Shown one piece after another: positions 24,046 to 35,140 of a DNA stretch of 64,000 nt. The DNA comes from Emydura subglobosa. Lineage: Eukaryota; Chordata; Testudines; Chelidae. The notes beneath the pieces are model-generated. The model worked only from the letters and a program-made list of their open reading frames with translations, was not told the origin of the DNA and did not search any database. The stretch spans positions 51,051,583 through 51,115,582 of the forward strand of contig ML679966.1 of assembly GCA_007922225.1 (NCBI GenBank), in the 5' to 3' direction. Each line of letters starts with the position of its first letter. Position 1 is the stretch's first letter. The translations under genes were made by a program, and so were the position numbers.

Positions 24046-24817
24046 CTAAGTATATACCTTTTTTCCAATTCAGCCAGTTTTATTTCCATGCCACTACACA
24101 TAAGGCTCTCTCATCAGCCTACAAACCGCTCAGAATCATTTGTGAGTGTATCTGAATAAATGATGGATAAACTCCAAAAGACTTTAAGATTTATTTCAGT
24201 TTGAATAATGACCCAATAATTTGAACTGTCCCTCATGGAACAACATTGGCAGAACGTCCCCTTTTCTCCTTCCAGGGGATTTTCCTAAGCTTTTCTCCCT
24301 CTGTCTCTCCAACATTCTCTTCCACAAAAGAAAAATTTCAAAGAAAACTGTTCTCTCTCTTCCACTTGGGTTCAAAGTTTAATAAAGAAGAAATTTCACA
24401 TGGAAAAGGTTCTGGTGCTTTGTATGACTTCAGGTGAAACGTAACCAATGCCCAATACGGTTGGTAAAAAGCAAAGTTTTGAAAGCACAGAACTTGCAAA
24501 GTGCAGTGAAGACACTTTTCATATAAAGCTTCTAATCAAGAAATCTTTACGTTCACAAGGCTCTTAATTGTGACACAATTATTTTAAATTAACATTATGT
24601 GCTAAACAATGGCATCACAGAAAGTTGATGGTATAGCATAAAACTCCACATTGTACCCAATGCACTGTGAAGTCCTCAGGTTTGGATTCAAAAACATTAA
24701 TCGGGATCTGAGATAGTTGGAATGTATTTAATTTTTGCCACATGGAATTAAAATGCCAAAAATGTTCACAAGGTAACTATGGACAAGATTAAATATAGTG
24801 CATTCCAACTTGAACTT

Positions 24818-24877
24818 CTTTAGATAGTCCTGTTAATCACTTAACAGTCCTGTTAAATTAATCCTTTAGATAGTCCT
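24818..24877. repeat. Interleaved short direct repeats and a palindrome
   Basis: ctttagatagtcct occurs at 24818-24831 and 24864-24877; agtcctgttaa occurs at 24826-24836 and 24846-24856. Between them taacagtcctgtta is a perfect palindrome with a 2-nt centre. The pattern suggests local slippage or a templated repair event. Confidence 0.75.
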
Positions 24878-25197
24878 CACTGTTGTTACGTAAAGCAATA
24901 TTGGAGCACATTTTTTAATAGGATGGAGGCTACAATACTTGCATCTGTATGATGAATAGAAGGAGCAAATCTTGCACTTTTATGGTGTGGCTTTCACTAC
25001 ACTGTGGAAACAAACTTTTGTGGCTGCAATTTGCACCCCAAAGGGTGGCTGCCCTTTCAATAAATTGCTTTGACGTCATAAGCATCAATATTAACTAGTG
25101 CTAACACCAGTAGTGTAATGGCCTTCCCCTCCTCCACAGCTTGGACTGTAGCTGGGTGTGATTTGAGAGGTTGGAGGAAATTGCAATGAAAACAAAG

Positions 25198-25620
25198 GCC
25201 CAGATCCACAAAGAGACTTAGGAATTTAGGAACCTAAATCACAGTTGTTGGCACCATTGCTGCTAATCTCCTACTCAGCTGCCACTAACCATGTAGGTAC
25301 TTAAACTTGCTCAGCTCCTAAATTTCCACTGTAAAAGTGTCCTAGACACCTAAATTTCTGCTTCAGGGTATGTGTACTGCTGCCTCACTCTAGGCATCTG
25401 GGCACCTATCTCCTGCCTAGGCCCCAGTGCAATCTACAAATGGAGTGAAGACAAAAAAATTTTCTTGCCTCTGGGGCTTAATCTGATAGGTGATCTCAGA
25501 GCACATCTACCAGATTAGGCTCCATTCAAACTCCAGGAGATACAGTAGTGCAGGTGCCCACCTTACAATTTATAGTCCAGTGGTTAGAGCGCTCACCTTT
25601 GCCTGCTGCAGAGAAAGGAA
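25198..25620. mobile_element. Degraded DNA transposon with 'gcccagatccacaaag' end
   Basis: The left end aaggcccagatccacaaaga and repeated ggaacctaaatc, gtaggtacttaaac, gacacctaaatttc and gggcacctatctcctgccta words are typical of a sauropsid hAT-like element. The right portion holds agtccagtggttagagcgct, a tRNA-like phrase that occurs in these elements. No transposase. The right end is not resolved. Confidence 0.55.
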
Positions 25621-25702
25621 ATGAACATTCTAATTAAAACTCTTCTAAAAGATTTCCCCTGTCATACTGTTTAAATATGAATATATAGTACTATAATGAA
25701 TT

Positions 25703-25781
25703 AATTCACATTACTGTGGCTGTTTTGGATGATACTGATTGCTAATTTGGCTCCTGAACCACTGAGGTCTGAGTATCACTG
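25703..25781 (-). mobile_element. Truncated copy of the 51.5-kb hAT-like MITE
   Basis: Positions 25749-25781 (ggctcctgaaccactgaggt and gtctgagtatcactg) are the exact reverse complement of the left end of the element at 51508. The upstream part (aattcacattactgtggctg, gatactgattgctaat) continues the match with divergence and then stops. This is an internal-truncated copy in the opposite orientation. Confidence 0.8.
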
Positions 25782-26305
25782 TTATAAATCCTGATTTAAA
25801 CACAAACTAATCCATACCTTTTGTTTTTTACTGTAGTGTTCACACAGCCAGAGGAACAGCTAGTGAAACAGTTCTTCTCCTGCACAGAAGGGAATTACAG
25901 CTCTCTTATACATCAATGCATTTTATTAACTTTGTAATCACTCAGGTATGTGCAAGTATATTTTAATTAGAATGTGTTCATCAAAATCTGTACACTATTT
26001 CCCCATAGTGTAGGAAACAGTATTAACTATATTTTATGGAAAATCCTGTTTCATCAGATTAATTCTATAGTAAAATATTATTCAACATGGGTTAGATATT
26101 GTACATGTCTCTAAGACTTGTTAATTTAAAATATATCAGTGATTATTACCCAACAGTTACATATGAAGAATTTTTTTTAAAATGTACTGCATTCCAGAAA
26201 TACATAGCTTTGCATAATTTAAACAAGGGTACAACTAATAATAAGATGCAGGTTGGAAAGGAAGTTTTAATGCCTCCAGATCATCTTAAAATTGTCCAAC
26301 AGTAG

Positions 26306-26335
26306 CTTCTTCCCCCCTTCCCCCTCCCCCCCCAT
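26306..26335. repeat. C-rich run
   Basis: cttccccccttccccctccc followed by ccccc; the opposite strand holds several G-runs and fits a quadruplex pattern. No further context. Confidence 0.6.
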
Positions 26336-27039
26336 CTTGTAACTAGGCTTTTCCTACTAAAAGGTTGCCAAACTATTCTAATGATTTTATCCAGACAGTT
26401 CTAAGTGCAGTTAAAAAAAAATGGTAGGGGGAGGGACTCCGTTTATCCAATGGGTTATGTTTAATTATTTAAAGATTCAGGAGGTCAGATATATAACAGG
26501 CTCTGTTAATACAGAACATGATCTGAGTTTGCCTTTAGCCCTGTCCTTTGTCCTTCTTTCATATCTTTTAAAGTTAATGTCATATCAAATACTTAAACTG
26601 GGGGGAGAGAGAGCGCTTTTAAATTTTGATTGCCATTAATTAGATCTAAATTTGTTTGTTAATCCTTGATATATACAAACTATGTGATCATTTCTGCTTC
26701 CTATTACAAATATATGGGTTTGTGTGACATATCCTTTTAGCAGTTCTCTCTCACTTTGAAGCAAGAAGCACTGTTTCATTTAAAAACAACATTTAATTTG
26801 TGTAATTTGCACAGGGACTTGCAAATAACTAAGGAGAGCTGAACAGAGCTAACTGGCTTGCACAGATGTTTTTATATTTGGTCAGTGCTTGTGGTTGTTT
26901 AAGGAGGCAGCAACATGAAGTTTTAGACTATTTGGAAAAATAGAAAGAGGGGCACATTTGCAGGTGTTGCATTTCAAAGAAAGAGAGCCCTAAATTTTCA
27001 ATAGCATTGTGCTCAAAACTCATATTTAATTAGCAATAG

Positions 27040-27275
27040 CAGCAACCAGAGGCATTATCCCAGGGTCAGAAGTTAAAAAACTCTAAATTCTAATCCCTCC
27101 TCTACCACTCTAGCACTATATTTCTGCCTCAGTTTTCCCATCTGTAAAATGGGAGTATTAATATTTACTAACCAACATGTAAGGAATATGGCATTGATTA
27201 ATCAGTTAATGCTTATATGACTCTTTGAACACCTGAAGTGCTATATAAATACTAAATGGTGTTATATAATGAAGA
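27040..27275 (+). mobile_element. MIR-type SINE, sense
   Basis: The core gcctcagttttcccatctgt then aaaatgggagtattaatatt is the diagnostic MIR core, followed by a diverged tail with atgactctttgaacacctga and agtgctatataaatacta. Most of the element is present; the tRNA-like head is poorly conserved. Confidence 0.8.
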
Positions 27276-27424
27276 AGCAGCATGGTAGAAAAGTGTACCT
27301 TACACTTCCTTGTGCACACAGAACAAATTTACTGCCTTCTGTGAATGTCCTTCAGATATGTGCACACAATTATCATATCTTTCCCAGCAATCCAGTCTTA
27401 CTAGTTAATTTTATCTCAGTTTTA

Positions 27425-27716
27425 GGACTTGTCTACTTGGCACAGTAGTGTGTACTAGAGGGGTTTGGTTTCTAAAGTGCACTAACATGGTGCACACTAA
27501 CTGACCATGTGGACCCTGCTGGCGTGCACTAAAAGCTCCCAGCAGCTGCATCCTTCTAGTGTGCAAATCCCTCTAGTACACGTTGAATAATGTGTACTAC
27601 AAAACTTTTAGCGCTTGCCACCAGGCTGTACGCAGACTGGTTAGTGTGCAGCACATTGGTGTACTTTTGAACTCCCACCCCTCTAGTGTCCACTGCCACA
27701 CTGTGTAAACAAGCCC
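27425..27716. mobile_element. 292-bp hAT-like foldback element
   Basis: Left end ggacttgtctacttggcaca and right end cactgtgtaaacaagccc are inverted repeats; the similarity continues inward for about 39 bp to ctagagggg/cccctctag. Internal pairs such as gcacactaactgacc/ggttagtgtgcagca give a long foldback. The ends match those of 34478-34762. The 8-bp flanks (cagtttta, ttatagat) do not agree, so target duplications have decayed or the ends are off by a few bases. Confidence 0.7.
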
Positions 27717-28380
27717 TTATAGATTGTCCATCACTGAAGTATTTATGCTGTGTTGTGGTTCTCATTCAAACAGGAGCTTATGTTCAACAAATATAATTTT
27801 CATTCATGGTTTACAGACATCTAACATCACAGAAACCAGTCTGCTTTTAGCTGCAGCCTGCAGTTCTTGGCTTAATCATGGTACTAAGCATTTCAATATA
27901 GGGAGTATTTTTTATCTCTGCAAGCCACCTTTCTGATGCTTACACAACAATAAGATCCTTACATTCCACAAACCGTTATTCAGTCATCTTAATTTTTGCT
28001 GCTGTCTCCTGAATTTCCTCAGTTGTATCAACACCTTTTGTTAGACTGCCCAGAATGTCAGATAGTAGGCACAGTCTCACCACACTGCTGCCAGCTGTTG
28101 TGATTTTATCATGAATCTCATTGTATTTGGTGTTTGCCTTAAAGCCCCAGCAACTGGAGTCATGTGATTATGTGAGAATCTCTGCTTTCATTTTTTGAAA
28201 GAATAACTTTCTAGCCTCCATGGTTCCAGAGGAAAGCTTGAAAATGTGAACCCTAAAGGCTCAAAACCCAGAAGACCAACACTTATTATTTTAAAAGTTC
28301 ATGTATTTTAAGATAATCTCATGATTTTGAGGTGTCTGAATCATAATTTTAAACACTTGGGTTTGGCAGTACTGCCAGTG

Positions 28381-28461
28381 CCATGTAGGGCTTGAACCTA
28401 TGGCTCGCTGAAGTCAGTGGCAAAGGTCCCATTGATTTTAACAGTGGAGGATTAGGGCAGG
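28381..28461. mobile_element. Short palindromic MITE remnant
   Basis: gaagtcagtggcaaaggtcc then cattgattttaacagtggag is a diverged copy of the 'tcagtggcaaaactcccattgac' class, flanked by gggcttgaacc and gattagggcagg. Confidence 0.45.
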
Positions 28462-28639
28462 AGAGAAAGGCACTGTCATCTTCCTGGTCCATGATGTGAT
28501 GGCTCTATGTATGCAACCCAAACATGTTACAAATGTTTGTCGCTATATCACACTGCAGTTACATATGTAACTTGCTGTACAGCATCATCCCAATAAATTG
28601 TGCAGCATGCGTGCTTTCATTGGGTTCCCCGCTTCTATA

Positions 28640-29155
28640 TTTTTTATCATTTTCCCCAAATGTGTTAGCTGCATTTTTCCAGGTTGAATCTCATTTTTTT
28701 AATTTCCTGTCTTTATATTTAAAGTCTGGTCCCTTTGTATTTTTGCTTCATCATGCACAAATTTATTTAATGTGACCTTTACTCTTTCTTCCAAACCACT
28801 AATAAAGATGTTAATTAAAAGCAGGTCTAACACCGATCCCTGAGGTATCTTGGACACTTAGATTTTTTGCCATTTTTGATTACCTTATTTTTTTTAGTCT
28901 ATGTGACTACTTGTATAAAAAAAAGTTGTATTAATTTTAAGCTATATTTCATGAGGCATTGTACTAAATACATTACTTAAGCTAAGATCCTGTATATAAA
29001 GTACTTCATTTCATTCATCCATCCGTTAATTTTCCACTTCTACCACAAAACAGTTCAAGTCTATCTGGCATAATTTATTCTTTATAAACCCATTATAAAT
29101 TGTTGATTGCTCATGGTAAAATCAGATATTATTCCTGGAACCATTTCAAATAGCC
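28640..29155 (-). mobile_element. Ancient CR1/L3 reverse-transcriptase relic
   Basis: On the + strand, gttgaatctcatttttttaa, tgacctttactctttcttcc, cactaataaagatgttaatt, caccgatccctgaggtatct, gctaagatcctgtatataaa and tttattctttataaaccca lie in the order of an antisense CR1/L3 RT region. No frame stays open, so this is an old dead copy, more diverged than the CR1 copies at 53-60 kb. Subfamily is uncertain. Confidence 0.65.
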
Positions 29156-29194
29156 ATTCAAAACTATAAAAATATTAATTATTGCTCGTAACAT

Positions 29195-29258
29195 ACCTAC
29201 TGAAATACGTCTGTTATCCCTATTTTACAGATGAAGACAATAAGACGCAGAGCTTGAT
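29195..29258 (-). mobile_element. MIR antisense, left half (split by insertion)
   Basis: gttatccctattttacagat then gaagacaataagacgcagag is an antisense MIR core. The rest of the same SINE (gtgacttgcccaaggccact) resumes at 29483, after a DNA transposon. Confidence 0.7.
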
Positions 29259-29481
29259 GGCTTGTCTACACATTAAATGCTACAGTGGCACAGATACCTA
29301 CACTGCCTATACCAATGGCATAGCTAACACACCTCCCTGAGAGATGGAAGAATTCTTCTGTCTACCTAGTTCTGTCTAGACCAGAGGTTAGGTCTACTTA
29401 ACTACGTTGCTCAGAGATGTGGATTTTTCACACCCCTGAGTGATGTAGGGGGTCAACCTAACTTTTTAGTGTAGACCAGGC
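29259..29481. mobile_element. hAT-like MITE inserted in a MIR
   Basis: The ends ggcttgtctacacattaaat and tagtgtagaccaggc are inverted repeats of about 14 bp. Interior words ggttaggtctacttaactac, gttgctcagagatgtggatt and tttcacacccctgagtgatg match a high-copy turtle element known to me as 'cttgtctacac...gtgtagac'. Its position inside a MIR dates it as younger. Exact 8-bp duplications could not be fixed on the left. Confidence 0.75.
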
Positions 29482-29600
29482 TTACGTGACTTGCCCAAGG
29501 CCACTTGCTAAAACAGCAATAGAGAAGAGATCAAAAGTCAGGGGTTCCCGGATTCCAGTCCTATGGTCAGACCATCATACTGACTATGGTTTACTCTGGA
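29482..29600 (-). mobile_element. MIR antisense, right half
   Basis: ttacgtgacttgcccaaggc, then agtcaggggttcccggattc and cagtcctatggtcagaccat continue the antisense MIR begun at 29195, through its tRNA-like end. Confidence 0.7.
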
Positions 29601-29877
29601 TTTTTTTCCCCTCACTTAATAGATGTTTCATTATTTTTCTAAGGATTGAAGCTAATTGCAAAGATTTGTCTTTTTTTTTTTCCTTTTTAAAATATCAGTA
29701 GTACATTTCCTCCCCCTTCCCTGACTCCATCCTCTGATAACTCACCATTTCTCCCTTTTAAAAAAAAAAAAAAATTGTCACTGTCTACAAGAGAACATCC
29801 ACAACTACTGCTAGATAAGAAAAAGTTTTAAAAGGGATGTAAGTTCTTGTGATTCAAGATATAAACCAACCATTAAT

Positions 29878-30012
29878 GGGTTAGGAAGAAATTTGTTCTT
29901 TGAGCAAGTTATTCCATAACTTTCCACTCTGGGCATTTTTTGCACCTTCCTCTGAAGTACATGGTACCGGCTACTGTCAGGGACAGGGTATTGGACTAGA
30001 TGGACTTGAATG
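29878..30012 (+). mobile_element. CR1 LINE 3' end, second lineage, sense
   Basis: gggttaggaagaaatttgtt, attccataactttcc, ttttttgcaccttcctctga, agtacatggtaccggctact and gactagatggacttgaat match the CR1 lineage whose antisense copy is at 45619-46066. Heavily 5'-truncated and lacking the last bases of the tail. Confidence 0.7.
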
Positions 30013-30149
30013 AGAGTTCAGCACTTCTGAAAATCAGACTATACTTCTATAGGAACCTAAATATGAATTTAAGGCCCTAAATTTCGACATTCATTTTTTA
30101 AAATCTTGACTCTACTACTTACAGATGTATCCTTCCTTAATGGCTCTTC

Positions 30150-30196
30150 ACAGTTAGACATGGTGTTTGCTTCCAAGAGCTTACAGTTTAAAGGAC
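30150..30196 (-). mobile_element. SINE fragment (antisense 3' part)
   Basis: gtttgcttccaagagcttac followed by agtttaaagga resembles the antisense 'ccaaagagcttacaatctaaa' part of the MIR/L2-tail SINE. Very short. Confidence 0.35.
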
Positions 30197-30339
30197 CACA
30201 CTCAAATCTTCATGCCTGCACAGAGTCTAATTGATGTTGTTAGGACTAGATGGGGTAGAAAGATCTGCCCAAATGGTTCCCTTTGCAGAATCAGAGCCTA
30301 GGTTATGGCTACAATATGAATAAAACAAAGATTCACTAG

Positions 30340-30720
30340 TCAGTCCTACACAACTAGTACTGGAAGAATAGGAGAAAAAAGGTGGGTTTGAAGATGGAGA
30401 GGGAAAACATTGGGTGCATAAGAAGGAGTCTGGTCCAAGCATATGGGGCAGCATGGAAAAAGCATGAAGTCAAGAGGGGGAGAAGCAAGCAAAAGGAAGC
30501 CTTAGAGGAGAGAGGAATAGGCTGAGTTAGGGCACCAAAAGAAAGTGTAGGAGGGAAGAAGGTCTGAGATGTAGGCAGGGACAGAGCTGTGTAGAGCCTT
30601 AAATTCAGATTGCTAGTGCCTCCCCTTTATTGTAGGGAAGAGAAGCCAGCAAGGGATTTGAAGAAAGGAGAGATGGGCAGGAAAGCAAGATGAATTTTAG
30701 CTTCAGTAATTAAGGTAATT
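30340..30720. repeat. Purine-rich tract
   Basis: The + strand is dominated by G and A (gaagcaagcaaaaggaagcc, ggagagaggaataggctga). The phrase agagctgtgtagagccttaa suggests an old unclassified repeat, but I cannot name it. Confidence 0.5.
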
Positions 30721-31682
30721 TTGATGGTGCCTAGGCAGAATGGTTCTATTTATGTTTTCTCGTTCCTTTACTTGTTAGAAGATTATTTCATCTTCCTCTC
30801 CACTTATCCTCTTTGTGGTGGAAGATTCATATCTCTTTCCTTCCCTGTCACCCTACAGTTTCTCATGTTTGCTATCACTGGTGCAGCTCCTCCAATGGTA
30901 GCAATGGTGGAAGCTGGTTGAGACCGCATTGTGATTAAAACCCTGCAGTTGCCAATGCCCTAGGATTACAAGGACTGAACTCTCTTCCTTTCCATACAGA
31001 AGAAAATAGAAAGTCTAGCTGCTGGCAGGTTTCATTTACATAAATGATAACTTTGCTTACCTCTAGTTCCAAATTGTGATGTGTTGCATTATTTGGAATT
31101 TGTTCATATTCTGGTTTTATGAATGGTAATAGTTTGTTAATGCAGCTATTCTTGAAAAGGCATGATACATGAAAGATATGCCGTATAGTAGACTCTGGTT
31201 GAGTGGGTTTAGTGTACAGGAATTGGGTGGTATCACTTTTAATAATTTGTGAGACCTCTATTGGCACTCACTATGTTCTATATTTTAGAAGCCAGCCAGA
31301 GCAGCAATGTGTATATGTAAGTAGGCCTTGCATGTTGTACATATTTAGTAAACGTGGTTATTTGGACCCCACCATGCCCATGTAGTTTATTCTACTAATA
31401 TTGTTGTGTAAAGGAAAAAAGACATAAGAATAGGGAACCCAAATTCACCAAGATGACTTAAGGGACTCTGTCAGAAAGAACAGGGTTCTGGGTTTCCCAC
31501 CCAGAGACTCTGAACTCTGTATAGAACTGACTTTATGGGAGTGGTCTGGACAGCAATAGAGCTGACCCTATGGTACCAGACTGGTGGCTGAGGAACTTAC
31601 TATGATGGACCACATTGATTGTGGAGTTGAACTAGGAAGCAATCAAGCTGATAGAGCTGACTGACTCCAGGAAATTAAACCA
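30721..31682. other. No gene or named repeat seen
   Basis: Mixed composition with short frames of no family signature. Nothing exon-like. Confidence 0.4.
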
Positions 31683-31800
31683 GTAAATTGTAAGCTCTTT
31701 GGGGCAGAGATTCTCTTTGTTGTTCTGTGTTTGTATAACGCCAAGCACAACAGGGTCCTGGTTCAAGATGGGGGCTCCTAGGAGCTATGATGATAATTAT
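31683..31800 (+). mobile_element. MIR/L2-tail SINE 3' part, sense
   Basis: gtaaattgtaagctctttgg, ggcagagattctctttgttg, ttctgtgtttgtataacgcc, aagcacaacagggtcctggt and ggggctcctaggagctatga is a textbook sauropsid SINE tail. The first part is missing. The overlapping open frames in both directions here are explained by the SINE. Confidence 0.8.
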
Positions 31801-32319
31801 CACAGCTGCAAGTTGGATATGGCTTTTGCCAGACTGGAGAAGACAGGTGAAGGAGAGCCACTCCCTGACACCCATTTGACCACCACTGAATCTATCTGGA
31901 TTTGTGAGCGAAGTTTAAGGTGAATGGGGATTATCTTGTAAATAAGAATTCTGGGCCACAGCAAAACAGGTATTTAATCATTTGGACCACAGGGTGGGCC
32001 ATAACCCACAGACAATGTTTGATTTTGCTCATTTTTATTTTTGTGAATACCTGGTTATTATGGTTCTCCCAAATAAAAAATATTTGTGGTTTCATATTCC
32101 CCAGGGCTCCCAAATACTCACAAGTGGGAAGGAAACACCTGTAAATGTAAGGGATAAATTCTTAAATCCTGAGAGAGAATAAAGTTTTCGATGGGGGCTT
32201 GACCATACGTTTCCTTTATTTTAGAAAGGGTCCCCAGACATATTGTTGAACCCAGCCTTGACCATTGTTGAAAGGGTTACAACTTTAGCTGCCATTCATT
32301 TTCCTCTATATTGTCCTCC
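31801..32319. other. No gene seen
   Basis: Unassigned DNA containing several short overlapping frames. It includes gagagagaataaagttttcg (an AATAAA hexamer at about 32178), which alone is not evidence of a transcript end. Confidence 0.4.
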
Positions 32320-32620
32320 TAAATGAAAACCGAAAGGTGAAACAAGAAGGGTGAGAGGAAAAATGTGACCAGAATGGGAATCAGGGAAGAGAGGGGAGAA
32401 GCAACTGCAGGTACCAGGGAAATGGGAGGCTGGAAAAAGTTAGGGAAGGAGACTGGGGAGAAAGGGGGAAAAAATTGCAGGAGGACATAGGGAGAGAAAG
32501 TATTGCAAAGATCTAGAGAGAGTGGAGAGAGATGAAGCACCCAGGATGGAGAGGGATAATACAAGGATGATTTTTTAAAAGCAGAAAGGAGGAATACAAA
32601 ATGATAAAAAAGATTAAAAA
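32320..32620. repeat. Purine-rich tract
   Basis: The + strand is G/A-dominated over 300 bp (gggaagagaggggagaagca, ggagaaagggggaaaaaatt). The opposite-strand frame 32319-32645 is a Phe/Ser/Pro/Leu-rich artefact of this bias. Confidence 0.65.
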
Positions 32621-33343
32621 GTAGTTTCATAGGTTTCACAAACAAAAGATCTTCACTGCTAATATGTCTGTTATAGTCAAACTCCTATTTTAAATGTAAG
32701 ATATTTTGATTAAATCATCCTTATTAGAAAAATTATTGACCTTTACTTTTTATATTTATTTAAATGTATATGGTGATTTTAAAATTCAGGTGTTTGTTTC
32801 TTTCTGATGAAATTTCATAAACTACTTGCTCTTCAGGACTGTGAGCTGTGGATCCAAATATCTTTCTTAAAAGTCATTATGAAAAGAATTTAGACAAATG
32901 GTACACTCTGATAAGCTTTCAGCCACATGGTCATAAGCAGAACTGTGTGGCTTGGAACTGATTTGCGTCATCAATGACCTACTAGTCATGAATGGTGGAA
33001 TGAAATGAAATCACAATTAAATTGTTCATGGTTGTCCCTGATGAATAAAAGCAAAATATGCACTCATAGCATGTTGACTATTCATTATACAGTCATATTA
33101 CTATTGATATGATAAGCTCCAATAGTGTTACTCTTTTGCGATTTGGAATGTCAACAGAAAACATTATCAATGTAGATAATATGCCAACATTATTATAAAG
33201 TAACAAATAAACAAAGTACAATGCAAGGATATTACATTTTTAAGTGACTGCTTGACTCCTCCAGTCACATGGTATATAATTCATCCATCTAACTTGTTGT
33301 GGGGACATACATCTCTCTCCTCTTTCTAGAGAAAAGACAGCTC

Positions 33344-33345
<2 letters not shown>
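32621..33345. other. No gene or named repeat seen
   Basis: AT-rich, without strong low-complexity runs around 32950-33240. It looks like unique sequence; conservation cannot be judged from one genome. Confidence 0.4.

Positions 33346-33377
<32 letters not shown>
33346..33377. repeat. (GA)n microsatellite
   Basis: Sixteen uninterrupted GA dinucleotides. Likely polymorphic. Confidence 0.95.
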
Positions 33378-33379
<2 letters not shown>

Positions 33380-34477
33380 AAAATATATCTTCCCCCCTCC
33401 CATTGGGAACAGAGTTCCTCTACAAGCACTACAGTTGGCAGCAAGGGTTAAACTTGAAATAGATCTAAAATTAAACTGATCAAATATTTTGTGCTTCAAG
33501 ATTTTTTCTTTATGTGTATGGAGAGGTTCTCTGAAAGAGTAAATTCAATTGAATTTTCATCAATTGGTTTTTCATCAATTCTTCTTATCATTCAACAACA
33601 GTCAAATTACGGGAGAAAATGTAAACAAAACTACACTGAACCATGTTAATAGTACTGGGGGTTTGCAATGTGCTGAGAGGATCCCCTCCAGATTCTGACC
33701 AGAATTTTGTAGCAACCAAGTAAATCTCAGATGGTCTATCCCAGGTTTTATACTGATCTCAATGCATGCTGGGAACAGTACTTTAGGAGGATTGACAGTG
33801 CCGTGCATGCCCATGCATAGCAATGATATTCTGAAGAGCTTCTTGAGATCTCACACGAGTCACTCCTTAAAATTTTTCCATAAAATTTAAGGGACGATTG
33901 GGATGATTTCTCTGCCTCTTGAATTTGTCTCAGCCAAAGATGACTTATTCCTCAGGTACATGAAAATGTTTATGAAGAGCAAACTTTTGTCTTTGAAATG
34001 AACCTGGTTGTAGCAAATTGCAGGTATTGTAGAAATATTCCCCCTAGGTGGAGGATATGCCTTGATTCGCAGATGCCCTGGCAGTGTGTTCACCACCCCC
34101 CTTTTTACAAGGCTATGCACCACTTAAACCTTCAAGACCTGATGAAAAGGAATTTCAGAAGCTAGCCTATTAAGCCACCCAAACAAGTACTTTGGAATAT
34201 GCTGACAATAAAGAACCCTAAGCCATCAAAGAGGCTCTAGTTCTCCTAGGGTGAAATTCACCCCTATATAGAGGGCCAGCACAGCACACAGCACTTTAAA
34301 CCTCATTTTGCTCTGGGTATAAACGGAACAGCAGTGTGCTGGCAATATTTTAACAATCCCTCCCCCATTCCCAGGGTTTACGTGGTGCACAGACATTGTG
34401 CTGCAGCCATGTGCTGGAGGGGCCCTGTATTTGTGCTAACGGTTGCTAGCTCTCCCCCACCTCCTTTGTTTTCTAAG
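33378..34477. other. No gene; possible MITE piece at 34245-34340
   Basis: Mostly unassigned. The segment from agggtgaaattcacccctat (34249 on) to gcagtgtgctggcaat resembles a sauropsid foldback element, but I could not find its right terminal repeat. Confidence 0.35.
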
Positions 34478-34762
34478 GGCTTGTCTACATGGTGTGCTAA
34501 TCCGCGCCAGCGGAGTATAAATTTTAGTCCACACCAGAGTGTTGAGCACAAACTGGCCCAAGTGGACGCTGGTGCTGCGCACTATTAGCTCCCTAGCACA
34601 CATTAATGTAGGCCTGTTTCAAACAGTGCTACATTACTGGGCACTAGGGAACTTATAGTGCACACCAACAAGGTCCACGTGGGCCAGTTAGTGCACTGCA
34701 CGCTGGTGCAGGCTAGAATTCACAAACCAGGGGTTTGGACTAATGCACCATGTAAACAAGCC
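34478..34762. mobile_element. 285-bp hAT-like foldback element
   Basis: Left end ggcttgtctacatggtgtgc and right end gcaccatgtaaacaagcc are inverted repeats; the outer 31 bp agree at most positions. Internally gcccaagtggacgctggtgc pairs with cacgtgggccagttagtg, so most of the element can fold back. Same family ends as 27425-27716. The 8-bp flanks (tttctaag, ttcattta) do not match convincingly. No transposase. Confidence 0.75.
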
Positions 34763-35102
34763 TTCATTTAATAGTCCTGTATTCGTTTTCATCCCTTCTC
34801 TGCTAAACAGAATGAATGCTCCTCAAGGAGTGTAACCATTTCCATTTCACACCATAAGCTATAGAGGCCATACTGACATAAAATGTATATATCCATATTA
34901 TGACAATCCAGAGATAACTTCCCAGAATGGATATTTTTCATTGGTGGGATAATAAAGGGGCTATAGGTCATCTTCATTTAATTTTTAAGTAAATTCCATG
35001 TGTGGCATCTAGGTTGACTTAAAGTCTTGGAGAAAACATGAACTTTGCCTAAAACTAGGAGCCTTCTATACGTCCTTAAACTGCACATCAATTCTTGGAA
35101 TC

Positions 35103-35140
35103 TGTGTGTGTGTATATATATGTGTGTGTGTGTGCGTGTG
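35103..35140. repeat. (TG)n/(TA)n compound microsatellite
   Basis: TG dinucleotides, a short TA block, then TG again with one C interruption near the end. Alternating purine-pyrimidine DNA. Confidence 0.9.

Noticed and set aside
25560..25600. tRNA gene at the 'agtggttagagcgctcacc' phrase
   Set aside because: This resembles a tRNA D-arm region, but no acceptor stem, anticodon arm or T-arm can be assembled around it; it belongs to a repeat.
33346..33377. CRISPR-like or other structured array at the GA repeat
   Set aside because: It is a simple dinucleotide run with no spacers; nothing in the window suggests prokaryotic DNA.
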